Part shown: positions 18,301-26,580 of the stretch, piece by piece | Layout of the letters: every line of letters starts with the position of its first letter | How positions within the stretch are numbered: the stretch's first letter is position 1 | Assembly (NCBI GenBank): GCA_038213435.1 | Contig: JBBQTI010000012.1 | Span: forward strand, 1 to 64,000 | DNA: 64,000 bases | Origin: PALSA-610 sp038213435 | Lineage (GTDB): Bacteria > Actinomycetota > Acidimicrobiia > IMCC26256 > PALSA-610 | Direction: 5' to 3' | Notes under the pieces: generated by a model | The model's database searches: none | The model's input: the letters and a program-made list of their open reading frames with translations, nothing else | Told to the model about the DNA's origin: nothing | Program-made: the position numbers and the translations under genes

Positions 18301-19802
18301 ATCCCGTCGAACGACCGCTCGACGACGTCATCGCTCGTTACGCGCGCACGCACGTGCCATTCACGATCGAGGAGCTCAGGGTGCGCTTCGACGTCTCGCT
18401 CGAGCGCACGCGCCAATCGCTCACCCGGCTGGAGGCCGAGGGCCGAGTCGTGTTCGGCGAGTTCCGCCCCGGTGGGATCGAGCGCGAGTGGTGCGACACC
18501 AACGTGCTGCGCATCCTGCGCCGCCGTTCACTCGCCGCCCTCCGGCACGAGATCGAGCCGGTCGACGCCTCCACCTACGCGCGCTTCCTCTGCGCCTGGC
18601 AGAACGTCGGACGAAGCCGGCGCGGTACCGACGCGTTGGTCGAGGCGCTCGAACAGCTTCAGGGCGTGCCGATTCCCGCTTCCGTCCTCGAACGCGACGT
18701 GCTGCCGGCGCGTGTCGACGGCTACCGGCCGAGCATGCTCGACGAGCTGTGCGCCGCAGGCGAGCTCGTCTGGATCGGCGCGGGAGCGCTCGGCGCCGAC
18801 GACGGGCGAGTCCGCGTCTTCTTCCGCGACCGCGTGCGTCTCCTGGCGACCCGTCCCGCGCTCGAGGGTGCGCCCGACGGCGAGATCCACGATGCGATCC
18901 GCGACCGTCTGCTGCGGGCCGGCGCGAGCTTCTGGCCGGATCTCGTCGCGGCGACCGGCACCGCCGACGACAACGTCGTGCTCACCGCATTATGGGACCT
19001 CGTGTGGGCGGGCGAGGTCACGAACGACACCTTCGGACCGCTCCGCGTCCCGAGACGCACCGCGGCCGCGAGGCGATCGGCGCGCAGCCGTCCGCATCCC
19101 GGTCGGCTCACGCGCCTCGGGCCGCCCGCCGGCGCGGGCCGATGGTCGCTGGTCGTTCCCTTGGTCGAACCCGAGCCATCGCCGACCGAGCGCTCGCACG
19201 CCGCCGCGTTGCAACTGCTCGCGCGCCAAGGGGTCGTCACGCGAGAGGCTGTGCGGGCCGAGGGCGCGGCGGGCGGTTTCGCAGGCGTGTACCCCGTATT
19301 GCGCGCGCTCGAGGAGTCGGGACGGGCGCGGCGGGGTTGGTTCGTAGCCGGGCTCGGCGCCGCGCAATTCGCGCTCCCAGGCGCAGTCGATCGCTTGCGC
19401 GCGCACCGGACAATCGACCACGAGAGCCGGGCGCGTGTGATCGTGCTCGCGGCCACCGACCCCGCCCAGCCCTTCGGCGCGGCCCTGTCGTGGCCCGAGC
19501 GGCGCGGGGGTTCCGCCCGGCCGTCACGGTCGGCCGGTGCGTACGTGGTGCTCGGCGACGGCGAATGCGCCGCGTACCTCGAACGCGGTGGCAAAGCGCT
19601 CGTCACCTTTGGCGCGAGAGTGGGCGACCGCGGAACGATCGAAGTCTGGGCCGAGGCGCTGGTCGAAGCGCACAAGCAAGGACGCCTCCCGCGGATCCGC
19701 ATCGAACGCATCGATGACGAACCCGCGCGTACGTCTCCCCACGCCGCGGCGTTGCGCGCCGTCGGCTTTGGAGACGGTTACAAGGGCCTCACCCTCGGGT
19801 AG
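15390..19802 (+). CDS. lhr: Lhr-type large ATP-dependent helicase
   Basis: A 1470-residue superfamily 2 helicase of full Lhr length. Walker A is APTGSGKT at 42-49, the DEIH box is at 165-168 and motif VI is QRVGRAGHQ near 377-385. These are followed by the winged-helix and beta-barrel Lhr core, then a long C-terminal extension that in mycobacterial Lhr forms a separate domain. Lhr is a 3'-to-5' single-stranded-DNA-dependent translocase linked to DNA repair in actinobacteria. The ATG at 15390 follows a TACCGT hexamer by 8 nt with no ribosome binding site. The reading frame is intact throughout. Confidence 0.94.
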   Translation: MALDRFRAPVRAWFETSFAAPTDAQAKGWPAIANGEHTLLLAPTGSGKTLAAFLWAIDRLGGTARPPKDRRCRVLYVSPLRALAFDVEKNLRAPLAGITLAAERLGEAFDAPTVSLRTGDSSGKERQQLVRNPPDILITTPESLYLMLTSQARETLRGVQTVIIDEIHALAPTKRGAHLMLSLERLEAITDASPQRIGLSATQRPLDEIARFLGGYGEHGQRPVTVVDAGSRKSLDVEVIVPVDDMNEPGAHSAASGATAGALGLDDPEANQSIWPHVHPRILELIRAHRTTIVFCNARRLAERLAASLNELAGEELVRAHHGSLAREQRVQVESELKEGRLRGIVATSSLELGIDMGTVDLVVLVESPGSVARGIQRVGRAGHQVGEPSTGKIFPKYRGDLLEAAIVVRRMREGLVEEMRYPRNPLDVLAQQIVAVCALDEWSVDDLYALVRRCANFSELSEDAFRETLDMLAGRYPSDRFSGLRPRVVWDRIEGRVRAREGAQRVAVQSGGTIPDRGLFGVFLPDGGRVGELDEEMVYESRVGECFVLGASTWRIEEITVDRVVVTPAPGEPAKTPFWRGDRPGRPLELGRALGALVRELHGLDRTRVEAVLQENGLDARAASNLRAYLEEQAESTGAIPDDRTIVIERFPDEIGDWRVCILTPFGSRVHAPWALAIEERLARADLPVQVLWSDDGIILRLPESIDDVATELLLPDPDDVDELIVAGLPNTSLFASKFRENAARALLIPRRRPGERTPLWQQRQRAADLLEVASDFPTFPMLLETTRECLRDVFDVPALREVLSQIRSREVRVVPVETRRASPFAQSLLFGWIAVYMYEGDAPLAERRATALALDRDLLRDLMGAEELRELLDPEALASLELELQRLIPTRHARHADDLHDLLTDLGPLSLDEVVARCAADPRSWLDQLRAERRIIEIGGRLAAAADAARLRDALGWAIPQGLPAAFTDPVERPLDDVIARYARTHVPFTIEELRVRFDVSLERTRQSLTRLEAEGRVVFGEFRPGGIEREWCDTNVLRILRRRSLAALRHEIEPVDASTYARFLCAWQNVGRSRRGTDALVEALEQLQGVPIPASVLERDVLPARVDGYRPSMLDELCAAGELVWIGAGALGADDGRVRVFFRDRVRLLATRPALEGAPDGEIHDAIRDRLLRAGASFWPDLVAATGTADDNVVLTALWDLVWAGEVTNDTFGPLRVPRRTAAARRSARSRPHPGRLTRLGPPAGAGRWSLVVPLVEPEPSPTERSHAAALQLLARQGVVTREAVRAEGAAGGFAGVYPVLRALEESGRARRGWFVAGLGAAQFALPGAVDRLRAHRTIDHESRARVIVLAATDPAQPFGAALSWPERRGGSARPSRSAGAYVVLGDGECAAYLERGGKALVTFGARVGDRGTIEVWAEALVEAHKQGRLPRIRIERIDDEPARTSPHAAALRAVGFGDGYKGLTLG

Positions 19803-19838
19803 CCTCGCCGACGACTCGCTCTTCTGTCGGAGGTCGAC

Positions 19839-20129
19839 ATGGGTTTTCTCGACAAGGTGAAGGACGCGGCCGGCAAGACCGCCGACCAGGCCAAGCACGC
19901 AACCGCGGTCGGCAAGGAGAAACTCGAGGACGTGCGCCTGCAGAAGAAGATCAACGACCTGTGCGAGGAGATCGGCGCGCTCGTCGTCGCGCAGAGACGC
20001 AACGAGGCGCCGCTGGACGCGCCGGCGCAGATCGACGCAAAGGTCGCCGAGATCGCAGAGATCGAAAGGCAGATGGAGGCGAACGACCTGGCCGGGTCGG
20101 GCGACGGCTCGACCGAAGCCGCGCCCTGA
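19839..20129 (+). CDS. small helical protein of unknown function
   Basis: A 96-residue hydrophilic protein, predicted from composition to be almost all helix and coiled coil. It opens with MGFLDKVKDAAGKTADQAKH and has charged heptads through LEDVRLQKKINDLCEEIG. Similar small proteins with an MGFLDKVK start are common in actinobacteria and uncharacterised. A CGGAGG ribosome binding site precedes the ATG. A TAGCCT hexamer overlaps the Lhr stop codon and could be its own -10 element. Confidence 0.75.
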   Translation: MGFLDKVKDAAGKTADQAKHATAVGKEKLEDVRLQKKINDLCEEIGALVVAQRRNEAPLDAPAQIDAKVAEIAEIERQMEANDLAGSGDGSTEAAP

Positions 20130-20132
20130 CCC

Positions 20133-20168
20133 CGCGCCGCGCCGGCACGAGGAGACCTCCGCGGCGCG
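20133..20168. terminator. bidirectional stem-loop terminator
   Basis: A 9-bp perfect inverted repeat, CGCGCCGCG (20133-20141) and CGCGGCGCG (20160-20168), encloses a smaller GAGG-AGA-CCTC hairpin. It lies between two convergent genes. There is no T-run, as is usual for high-GC actinobacterial terminators. Confidence 0.6.
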
Positions 20169-20179
20169 GACCCCGGGCG

Positions 20180-21286
20180 CTACAGGCCGGCGAAGGCGTT
20201 GGCGGCCGCGACCAGGTCGCGGGCGAGCCCGGCGTCGCCGTTCACCGAGGCCATCACGTCGTCGGGCTCGAGCCGGTCGGCAAACCTCCGGCACCAGTCG
20301 ACGACCGAGGCACGTACGACGACGTCGGGCTCGAGCGCCGCTGATTCGCCGGGGGCGCACGCGAGTGTCCACTCGCCGCCGCCCGGACCTTCGAGCACAA
20401 CGCGGGCGGTGTGCCCGGGTCGCGCCGAACCCCTCGCCGCGAGTGCGAGCGGCAACGCCTTCATTGCGAGCTCCGCCATGGTACGCATGACCTCGGCGTC
20501 GGGGGGCGCCGCGTTGCGACCCAGCGCGTGGCGGACGTCGTCGTGGTGCGTCCAGGTCTCGAAGGCGCGGATCACAAGCGTGTCGTCGCGCTCGTATCCG
20601 GCGACGCGTCGATCCGCAGCGAGCCGCTCGTGCAAGCCCACGAGCCGACGGCGCGTACGGCGGAAGCGAGTGACCGTCTCGGCAAACGGCTCGGCGACGC
20701 GCTCGGACAGCTCGCGGGCGGTGACGACCTCGACTTCGTGCGCTCCGATGTATGCGGTGGTCGGGTCGTCCGCGGCCTCTACGAAGGCGCGATCGATCGC
20801 CTCGACGTGTTGCACGAGCTCGCGCACTGTGAGGCCGTTGTGCGTGAGCACCTCGAGGTCGCGTTCGACCAGGGTGCTCAGAAACGAGTCGAAACGATCG
20901 GTCTCACTCTGCAGCGCGATGTCGGCCGCCAGCGGTGTGACCCGGTCCGCGGCGGCGTGCAGCAAGCGCTCGCGCACCGTTACCGGCGGACTGGAGGCAC
21001 CCGCCGCGCCCAGACCGGCCGCGACCTCACGCAGCCGCTCGACCTCGGCCGCGGACTCCCGATGCGCGGCGATGTAACGCTCCATCGCCTCGGGTCGTTC
21101 CCACATGGACAAGAAGACATCCTGGGTGACGTCCTCGGCGGCGCGCCGATCGCCGATCACTCGGGCGGCGAGACCGAACACGTAGGAACCGAACTGGTCG
21201 TACATCTCGGTCAGCGCGTCGGGATCGCGCGCGATCAGGCGTGCCTTCACATCGTGCTCCCACGCCGTCCCCTCGACCACCGTCAT
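20180..21286 (-). CDS. fusion: ECF sigma region 2 / degenerate anti-sigma segment / mycothiol-type (MDMPI) domain
   Basis: A 368-residue mosaic. Residues of about 1-70 match ECF sigma factor region 2 (LTEMYDQFGSYVFGLAARVI and AAEDVTQDVFLSMWERPEA). There is no region 4. The frame then runs directly into ERYIAAHRESAAEVERLREV, which reads like the end of a zinc anti-sigma domain (H-x3-C-x2-C) with all three ligands replaced by Tyr, His and Ser. A PPVTVRERLLHAAA linker follows, as in anti-sigma proteins. The remainder is a maleylpyruvate-isomerase/DinB-like domain (LTVRELVQHVEAIDRAF) with an SCP2-like tail. I use the ATG at 21286 (GGGAG upstream); an ATG at 21322 is possible. It may be a real fusion or a deletion scar between a sigma gene and its anti-sigma gene. 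Function is uncertain. Confidence 0.72.
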   Translation of the reverse strand: MTVVEGTAWEHDVKARLIARDPDALTEMYDQFGSYVFGLAARVIGDRRAAEDVTQDVFLSMWERPEAMERYIAAHRESAAEVERLREVAAGLGAAGASSPPVTVRERLLHAAADRVTPLAADIALQSETDRFDSFLSTLVERDLEVLTHNGLTVRELVQHVEAIDRAFVEAADDPTTAYIGAHEVEVVTARELSERVAEPFAETVTRFRRTRRRLVGLHERLAADRRVAGYERDDTLVIRAFETWTHHDDVRHALGRNAAPPDAEVMRTMAELAMKALPLALAARGSARPGHTARVVLEGPGGGEWTLACAPGESAALEPDVVVRASVVDWCRRFADRLEPDDVMASVNGDAGLARDLVAAANAFAGL

Positions 21287-21426
21287 CCGACTCCCGCGCG
21301 CCTCGGACCCGATTTCGTGCATTCTCGCGAATCATTGTTCGGCGTGCCCGGCGACGTGGATCACCCCTAATATCCCGCTCCCGCTCGGCGCCGCGAATCC
21401 GCTCCGCGCAGCGATCAGGAGGCACG

Positions 21427-22197
21427 ATGGCAGATCTCTTCGACATCGCCGGCAAAACCGCCCTGGTCACGGGCGGGAGCCGGGGCATCGGGTTGATGAT
21501 CGCCCGCGGCTACGTCGAAGCCGGAGCGAGGGTCTACATCACATCGCGCAAGGCCGAGGTGTGTGACGACGTCGCGGCCGAGCTCTCCAAGGTCGGGACG
21601 TGCGTGGCCATCGCGGCCGACCTGTCACGCGAGGACGAGTGTGCGCGCCTGGCCGCGGCGGTCTCGGAACGCGAGGCCCGGCTCCACATCCTCGTGAACA
21701 ACGCGGGTGCCACATGGGGCGCCCCTCTCGCCGAGTATCCGGCCGACGCGTGGGACAAGGTGATGACACTGAACGCGAGATCGCCGTTCCTGCTGACGCG
21801 CGCGCTGGTGCCGCTGCTGGAAGCAGCTGGTAGCGCCGACGATCCCGCACGCGTCATCAACATCGGCTCGATCGACGGCATCCAGGTTCCCCTGCTGGAG
21901 ACCTATGCGTACTCGACGAGCAAGGCCGCGATCCATCAGCTGACCCGTCATCTCGCGCGCCAGCTCGGCCCGCGCAACATCACGGTCAATGCCGTCGCGC
22001 CGGGACCGTTCGAGTCCAAGATGATGGCTGCGACGCTGCGCGAGTTCGGCGACACGATCGCGCGATCGTCGCCCCTCGGACGGATCGGTCGACCCGACGA
22101 CATGGCCGGTATCGCGATCTACCTCGCGAGCCGCGCCGGCGCGTACGTGACGGGCGCGGTGATTCCCGTCGATGGCGGCATCGCCACGACGAAGTAG
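21427..22197 (+). CDS. short-chain dehydrogenase/reductase (SDR)
   Basis: A 256-residue classical SDR. The cofactor glycine motif is TGGSRGIG, the NAG motif is in LVNNAGATWG, the catalytic Ser is in INIGSIDG, and Tyr-x3-Lys is YSTSKAA. The C-terminal VIPVDGGIATT is standard. The start is the ATG at 21427 after GATCAGGAGG. A TAATAT at 21367-21372 is a plausible -10. It diverges from the sigma-fusion gene. The substrate is not predictable. Confidence 0.9.
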   Translation: MADLFDIAGKTALVTGGSRGIGLMIARGYVEAGARVYITSRKAEVCDDVAAELSKVGTCVAIAADLSREDECARLAAAVSEREARLHILVNNAGATWGAPLAEYPADAWDKVMTLNARSPFLLTRALVPLLEAAGSADDPARVINIGSIDGIQVPLLETYAYSTSKAAIHQLTRHLARQLGPRNITVNAVAPGPFESKMMAATLREFGDTIARSSPLGRIGRPDDMAGIAIYLASRAGAYVTGAVIPVDGGIATTK

Positions 22198-22198
22198 C

Positions 22199-23206
22199 TC
22201 AGCCCTCGCCGGCCAGGGTTCCCCGCTGCATCAGCACGAACAACCATACGAGCGCGGGCACGAGTACCACCGCGCCGGCACCGAGGACGACGAGAATCGC
22301 GACGAGGGTCGCGTGCGCGCCCGCGGCATCGGAGATACGGAGTCCGGGCTCGAGCATGTACGGATACTGCCCGGCCGCCCACCCGAAGAGCACCGCGACG
22401 ACGGCGAGCGCGGCCGAAAGGCGCGCCAATGCGTACTCGGACCGACCGAGCAGCACGAGCGTCGCGACGCCGGCACCCGCCGCCAGGACAATCAGAGGCG
22501 CGCCGCGGTGCGTGAGGCCGTGGAACAAGTCCGGTGCGTCATGGTTCAACACGGCCACGCCCGCGAGCGCGACAACTCCGGCGACCAACGCGCTGCCAAT
22601 CGCGCGGCGCCGGAAGGCGCGGACCATTTCGGGGCGGTCCCGACGCTCGGCGTCGGCGGTGAGATAGACCGCCGCGAGGAACGCGCACACCACCACTGCC
22701 ATCACGCCTCCGAGCACCGACGTGAGATTCAGCCAGCTGCCTAGCACGTCGCCGGTCTGCTCGCCCGCAGGAACACGTCCCGAGGCGATCCCGCCGACGA
22801 CGGCTCCGAGCATGAACGGCGTGAGCACCGACGAGAAGGCGAACGTCACACCGAACAGGCGGCGCAGCGGAAGGGTTTCCGACGCCTTGCGGAACGCGAA
22901 AGCGGAGCCCCGCAGGATGATGCCGATCGCCGCGAGTGTGAGCGGAATGTAGAGGGTCGACATGATCGGCGCGAACGCAGTCGGGAACGCAGTCCACAGC
23001 GTGACGAGCACGAAGATCAACCAGACGTGATTCGCCTCCCAGACGGGAGCAATCGACTCCTCGATCAGCGCTCGCGGCGCTCGCCCGCGTTCCGCGCCGC
23101 CGGCGACGAGATCCCAGAAACCGGCGCCGAAATCCGCGCCCGCGAGCAGCGCGTACACGGCGATTGCGACGAACATCACCGCCGCGCACGCGTCGGCGAG
23201 CGTCAT
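22199..23206 (-). CDS. cydB: cytochrome bd ubiquinol oxidase subunit II
   Basis: A 335-residue integral membrane protein with about nine helices. It starts with a typical CydB N-terminus (VAIAVYALLAGADFGAGFWDL) and contains the conserved EANHVWLIFVLVTLWTAFP segment. It pairs with CydA to reduce oxygen to water with quinol. Its ATG overlaps the cydA stop codon in an ATGA arrangement, so the two are coupled. The frame stays open far upstream through cydA, but that part is antisense shadow. No cydDC exporter genes are nearby. Confidence 0.94.
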   Translation of the reverse strand: MTLADACAAVMFVAIAVYALLAGADFGAGFWDLVAGGAERGRAPRALIEESIAPVWEANHVWLIFVLVTLWTAFPTAFAPIMSTLYIPLTLAAIGIILRGSAFAFRKASETLPLRRLFGVTFAFSSVLTPFMLGAVVGGIASGRVPAGEQTGDVLGSWLNLTSVLGGVMAVVVCAFLAAVYLTADAERRDRPEMVRAFRRRAIGSALVAGVVALAGVAVLNHDAPDLFHGLTHRGAPLIVLAAGAGVATLVLLGRSEYALARLSAALAVVAVLFGWAAGQYPYMLEPGLRISDAAGAHATLVAILVVLGAGAVVLVPALVWLFVLMQRGTLAGEG

Positions 23207-24540
23207 GCCCTCTCGCCCAGTTCGTCCGGGAGAGGCACCCGCATGAGGCGTCGAAGCACGATCATCGTGAACACGGCCATGACCGCGTAGACAGCCAGTA
23301 ACAAGTAATAGCCGAAGCGGATGTTCGGCGCGTCGGTGACGGCGTCGCGCACGCGCATGACCTGCCAGACGATCCAGGGTTGGCGCCCGACCTCGGTCGT
23401 GATCCACCCGCATTCGAGCGCGACGACGGAGGCAGGCCCCGCCACCACGACGACGCGTGGGAACCACCGCGAGCGGGGAATGGTGCGTCGCTTGCGCCAC
23501 GCGAGCAGCATCCACAGGCCGAGCCCGAGCATCGCCGTGCCGATCGCGACCATGAGCTGGAACGCCGTGCGCACGACGTTGACCGGCGGCCGGTCGCCGG
23601 GCGGGACGGCGGCGAGTCCGGTGACCACGGCGTTCGGATCGTGGAACGCGAGGATCGACAAGAGGTCGGGGATCGGTACGCCGCCCTTGACCTCGTTGTC
23701 GACGTAGATCCCTCCCAGGTGGTACGGCGCGCCCTTGGTCGTCTCGTACAGACCTTCCATCGCCGCGAGCTTCGCGGGCTGGTGCCGCGCCACATGTCGC
23801 GCGGCCCAATCGCCGGCGAGGAGCTGCAATGGCGCCGCGATCATCGCGACCGTCAGCGGAAGCAACAACCCGACCCGTTCGTAGCGCGTCCGGCGACCGC
23901 GCAGCATTGCCCACCCGTACGGCATCGCGACGAGACAGCCGCCGACGATGAACGCGGCGAGGATCATGTGGATCGCCTCGGGCCACAGCGCCGAGTTGAA
24001 CATCGCACCCCAAGGGCTCACGCGCGCGACATTCCCGCTCGGGTCGATGGTGAATCCGGTCGGGTCGTTCATCCATCCGTTCGCGGCCACCACGAAGAAC
24101 GCCGACGCGACGCCGGCAATGCCGATCGGCACTCCGGCCCACAGGTGCACACGCGGCGGCAATCTGTCCCAACCGTAGAGATAGATCCCGATGAAGATCG
24201 CTTCCAGGAAGAACGCGAAGCCTTCGATCGCGAACGGCAGGCCCATCACGTCGCCGAAGCGCCCCATCCAGCGCGGCCACAGGATCCCGAACTCGAATGA
24301 CAGGATCGTGCCCGACACCGCCCCGACCGCGAACAGCACGCCCATCGCCTTCGCCCACCGGCGCGCGAGCGTGGCGTAGACGAGATCGCCGGTGCGCTGT
24401 CCTTTCCACTCGGCGAGCACGACGAGGAAGGGAACCGACATGCCGACGCACGCCAGGATGATGTGGGCGCCGAGAGAGAAGGCCATCTGCTGGCGGGCGT
24501 AGAACAGGTCGGGCTGGTCGACCGCCAGCACGCCGTGCAC
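23203..24540 (-). CDS. cydA: cytochrome bd ubiquinol oxidase subunit I
   Basis: A 445-residue membrane haem protein. His26 in FSLGAHIILA corresponds to the haem b595 ligand, EAIHMILAAF supplies the axial histidine of haem b558, and WITTEVGRQPWIVW is the conserved C-terminal signature. The Q-loop is of the short type. The GTG at 24540 lies 6 nt after a TAACGT hexamer, implying a leaderless transcript. Its promoter overlaps that of the divergent acyl-CoA dehydrogenase gene. High-affinity bd oxidase suggests respiration at low oxygen. Confidence 0.95.
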   Translation of the reverse strand: MHGVLAVDQPDLFYARQQMAFSLGAHIILACVGMSVPFLVVLAEWKGQRTGDLVYATLARRWAKAMGVLFAVGAVSGTILSFEFGILWPRWMGRFGDVMGLPFAIEGFAFFLEAIFIGIYLYGWDRLPPRVHLWAGVPIGIAGVASAFFVVAANGWMNDPTGFTIDPSGNVARVSPWGAMFNSALWPEAIHMILAAFIVGGCLVAMPYGWAMLRGRRTRYERVGLLLPLTVAMIAAPLQLLAGDWAARHVARHQPAKLAAMEGLYETTKGAPYHLGGIYVDNEVKGGVPIPDLLSILAFHDPNAVVTGLAAVPPGDRPPVNVVRTAFQLMVAIGTAMLGLGLWMLLAWRKRRTIPRSRWFPRVVVVAGPASVVALECGWITTEVGRQPWIVWQVMRVRDAVTDAPNIRFGYYLLLAVYAVMAVFTMIVLRRLMRVPLPDELGERA

Positions 24541-24562
24541 GTGATGACGTTACGCTCACCGC
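24541..24562. promoter_or_regulatory. overlapping divergent leaderless promoters
   Basis: Only 22 bp separate the start codons of cydA (minus) and the acyl-CoA dehydrogenase (plus). The forward hexamer TACGCT is at 24551-24556 and the reverse hexamer TAACGT is at 24547-24552. They share the TA at 24551-24552, and each lies exactly 6 nt from its start codon. RNA polymerase could open only one direction at a time. Confidence 0.65.
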
Positions 24563-25771
24563 ATGGCCGACAACGATCTCTCCCGCGTCGACGCCGCGAT
24601 CGACGATCTGCTGAATTCGCACGACCCCAAGCGCACCGACCAGACCGCTTTTCGCGGAGCGCAATATGACCGGGGCCTGGCGTGGGTGCACTTCCCCGAA
24701 GGTTTCGGCGGCTCGAACCGTCCGCCGATCGTGCAGCGCCACATCGACCGGCGCCTCCGCGAAGCCGGTGCCGCGGCACCGCAAGGCACGCTGTTCTTCG
24801 GCCTCTCGCTCGCGGCCCCGACGGTCGTGACGCACGGCGGCGACGATCTCCGTCACCGTGCTTTGCGACCCATGTTCACGGGCGAGGAGATCTGGTGTCA
24901 GCTGTTCTCCGAGCCGGGCGCGGGGTCCGACCTCGCGGGGCTGGCGACGCGCGCCGTGCGAGACGGCGAGGAGTGGGTCGTCAACGGACAGAAGGTATGG
25001 AACACGCTCGCGCACGTCGCCGATCGCGGAATGCTCGTGGCGCGCACCGATCCGGAGCTGCCGAAGCACAAAGGACTTACCTACTTCATGGTCGACATGC
25101 ACGCACGCGGCGTCGAGGTGCGGCCGTTGCGACAGATCACAGGTGAGGCGGAGTTCAACGAGGTCTATCTCACCGACGCGCGCATCGCGGACGCCGATCG
25201 CATCGGCGACATCGGCGACGGTTGGCGCGTCTCGATGACCACGCTGATGAACGAGCGCACCACGATCGGCGCCGCGAGCGGCGGCGGTAGCAATGGCAAG
25301 CGCGTGTCGGGCATCCAGGAGGCACTCGACCTGTGGAGCAAGCGACCCGCGGCCCAGCGCGACGCGGTCAGCCGCGACCGGATCGCGCGGCTGTGGATCG
25401 AGAGCGAGGTCTTGCGATATACGAACCAGCGCGCTTCGGTCAAGGCCCGCGCCGGCAATCCCGGCCCCGAGGGTTCGATCGCCAAGCTCGCGCTCGCCAA
25501 CATGAACAAGGCGACATACGACCTGTGCATCGACCTCCTCGGGGCTGACGGCCTCATCGGCTACGACTACACGTTCAAGCGACCCGACGAGGCCGGCCTC
25601 GACGCGCCGCTCGGCTCGTCGCGCAAGATGTTCCTGCGCGCCCGCGCCAACTCGATCGAAGGTGGCACGTCGGAGATCATGCGCAATATCCTCGGCGAGC
25701 GCATCCTGGGCCTGCCCGGCGAACCGCGCGTCGACCGAGACCTGCCGTGGTCGCAGGTTCCGCGGAGCTAG
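24563..25771 (+). CDS. acyl-CoA dehydrogenase
   Basis: A 402-residue flavoprotein of the acyl-CoA dehydrogenase family. WCQLFSEPGAGSDLAGL is the FAD/substrate signature 1, VVNGQKVWNT is the middle-domain motif, and NSIEGGTSEIMRNILGERIL is the C-terminal signature. It should pass electrons to electron-transfer flavoprotein. The ATG follows TACGCT by 6 nt with no ribosome binding site. It diverges from cydAB from a shared 22-bp region and is followed after 8 bp by an MDMPI-type gene. The chain-length preference is unknown. Confidence 0.92.
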   Translation: MADNDLSRVDAAIDDLLNSHDPKRTDQTAFRGAQYDRGLAWVHFPEGFGGSNRPPIVQRHIDRRLREAGAAAPQGTLFFGLSLAAPTVVTHGGDDLRHRALRPMFTGEEIWCQLFSEPGAGSDLAGLATRAVRDGEEWVVNGQKVWNTLAHVADRGMLVARTDPELPKHKGLTYFMVDMHARGVEVRPLRQITGEAEFNEVYLTDARIADADRIGDIGDGWRVSMTTLMNERTTIGAASGGGSNGKRVSGIQEALDLWSKRPAAQRDAVSRDRIARLWIESEVLRYTNQRASVKARAGNPGPEGSIAKLALANMNKATYDLCIDLLGADGLIGYDYTFKRPDEAGLDAPLGSSRKMFLRARANSIEGGTSEIMRNILGERILGLPGEPRVDRDLPWSQVPRS

Positions 25772-25779
25772 GGGGCCTC

Positions 25780-26577
25780 ATGAGTCAGCTCGCAGTCGAC
25801 GGATTCCGCGCCGAGCGCGAGGCGATCTTGACCGTCGCAAAGGACATGACGGCCGAGGAGTGGCTCCTCCCGTCCGCGTGTGCGGGATGGACAGTTCGCG
25901 ACGTCATGGGCCACATGGCCTGCACCCTGCATGGTGTCATCGACCCCGCCTTCTTGCCGGACACCACCAGCGGCACTGAGCGAGCCATGGAGCCCGCGGT
26001 CGCCGAACGCCGGACGTGGCCCATCGAGGCGGTGATCGACGAGTACGAGACGTACAGCGAACAAGCCGCGAACGTCTTCGCGAGTGTGCAGGACGCGCCG
26101 CTCTCCAAGACGATGCTGGCGATGGGTGAGCTCGGCACGCATCCGATGTCGATCCTGCCGAGCACGTTCCTGTTCGACGGCTACACGCACCTGCGCAACG
26201 ACATCCTGACGCCGAACGGTTCGATCGATCGACCGCAACCGCCGCGCGACGAGATGCGCCTGCGCCCGACGATCGAATGGATGATTGCGGGATTGCCGTG
26301 GATGTGCGCCGACGCCCTCGCCGGCGTCGTCGACCGGCCACTCGTGCTCAGGCTCGATGGTCCCGGCGGCGGAACGTGGACAATCGCGCCCGGCGGCGAC
26401 GAAGGGCGGGTCGTCGTCAACGAGAACGCGAACATCGACGCGGCGGCAACAGTGCACGGCACCGATCACGACTTCGTGATCTGGGGCACCGGGCGGGCGC
26501 CGTGGCGCGACCTCGTCAAGGTCGACGGCGACGACGCCTACGCGGCGCGTGTCCTCGACGCGATCAACATCATCTGA
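25780..26577 (+). CDS. maleylpyruvate isomerase family (mycothiol/DinB-fold) protein
   Basis: A 265-residue protein. GWTVRDVMGHMACTLHGV carries the helix with metal-ligand histidine of the MDMPI N-terminal domain. The C-terminal part (LRLDGPGGGTWTIAPGGDEG) resembles the SCP2-like tail of this family. Members use mycothiol or bind metal, and most have no assigned substrate. It begins 8 bp after the acyl-CoA dehydrogenase stop and is probably co-transcribed with it. A second protein of the same fold is the C-terminal half of the sigma fusion at 20180-21286. Confidence 0.8.
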   Translation: MSQLAVDGFRAEREAILTVAKDMTAEEWLLPSACAGWTVRDVMGHMACTLHGVIDPAFLPDTTSGTERAMEPAVAERRTWPIEAVIDEYETYSEQAANVFASVQDAPLSKTMLAMGELGTHPMSILPSTFLFDGYTHLRNDILTPNGSIDRPQPPRDEMRLRPTIEWMIAGLPWMCADALAGVVDRPLVLRLDGPGGGTWTIAPGGDEGRVVVNENANIDAAATVHGTDHDFVIWGTGRAPWRDLVKVDGDDAYAARVLDAINII

Positions 26578-26580
26578 CGC

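Noticed and set aside
22199..25102. A single 967-codon open frame on the minus strand covering cydB, cydA and beyond
   Set aside because: Only the last 335 codons resemble a protein (CydB). The rest is antisense or frame shadow of cydA and the acyl-CoA dehydrogenase in high-GC DNA.
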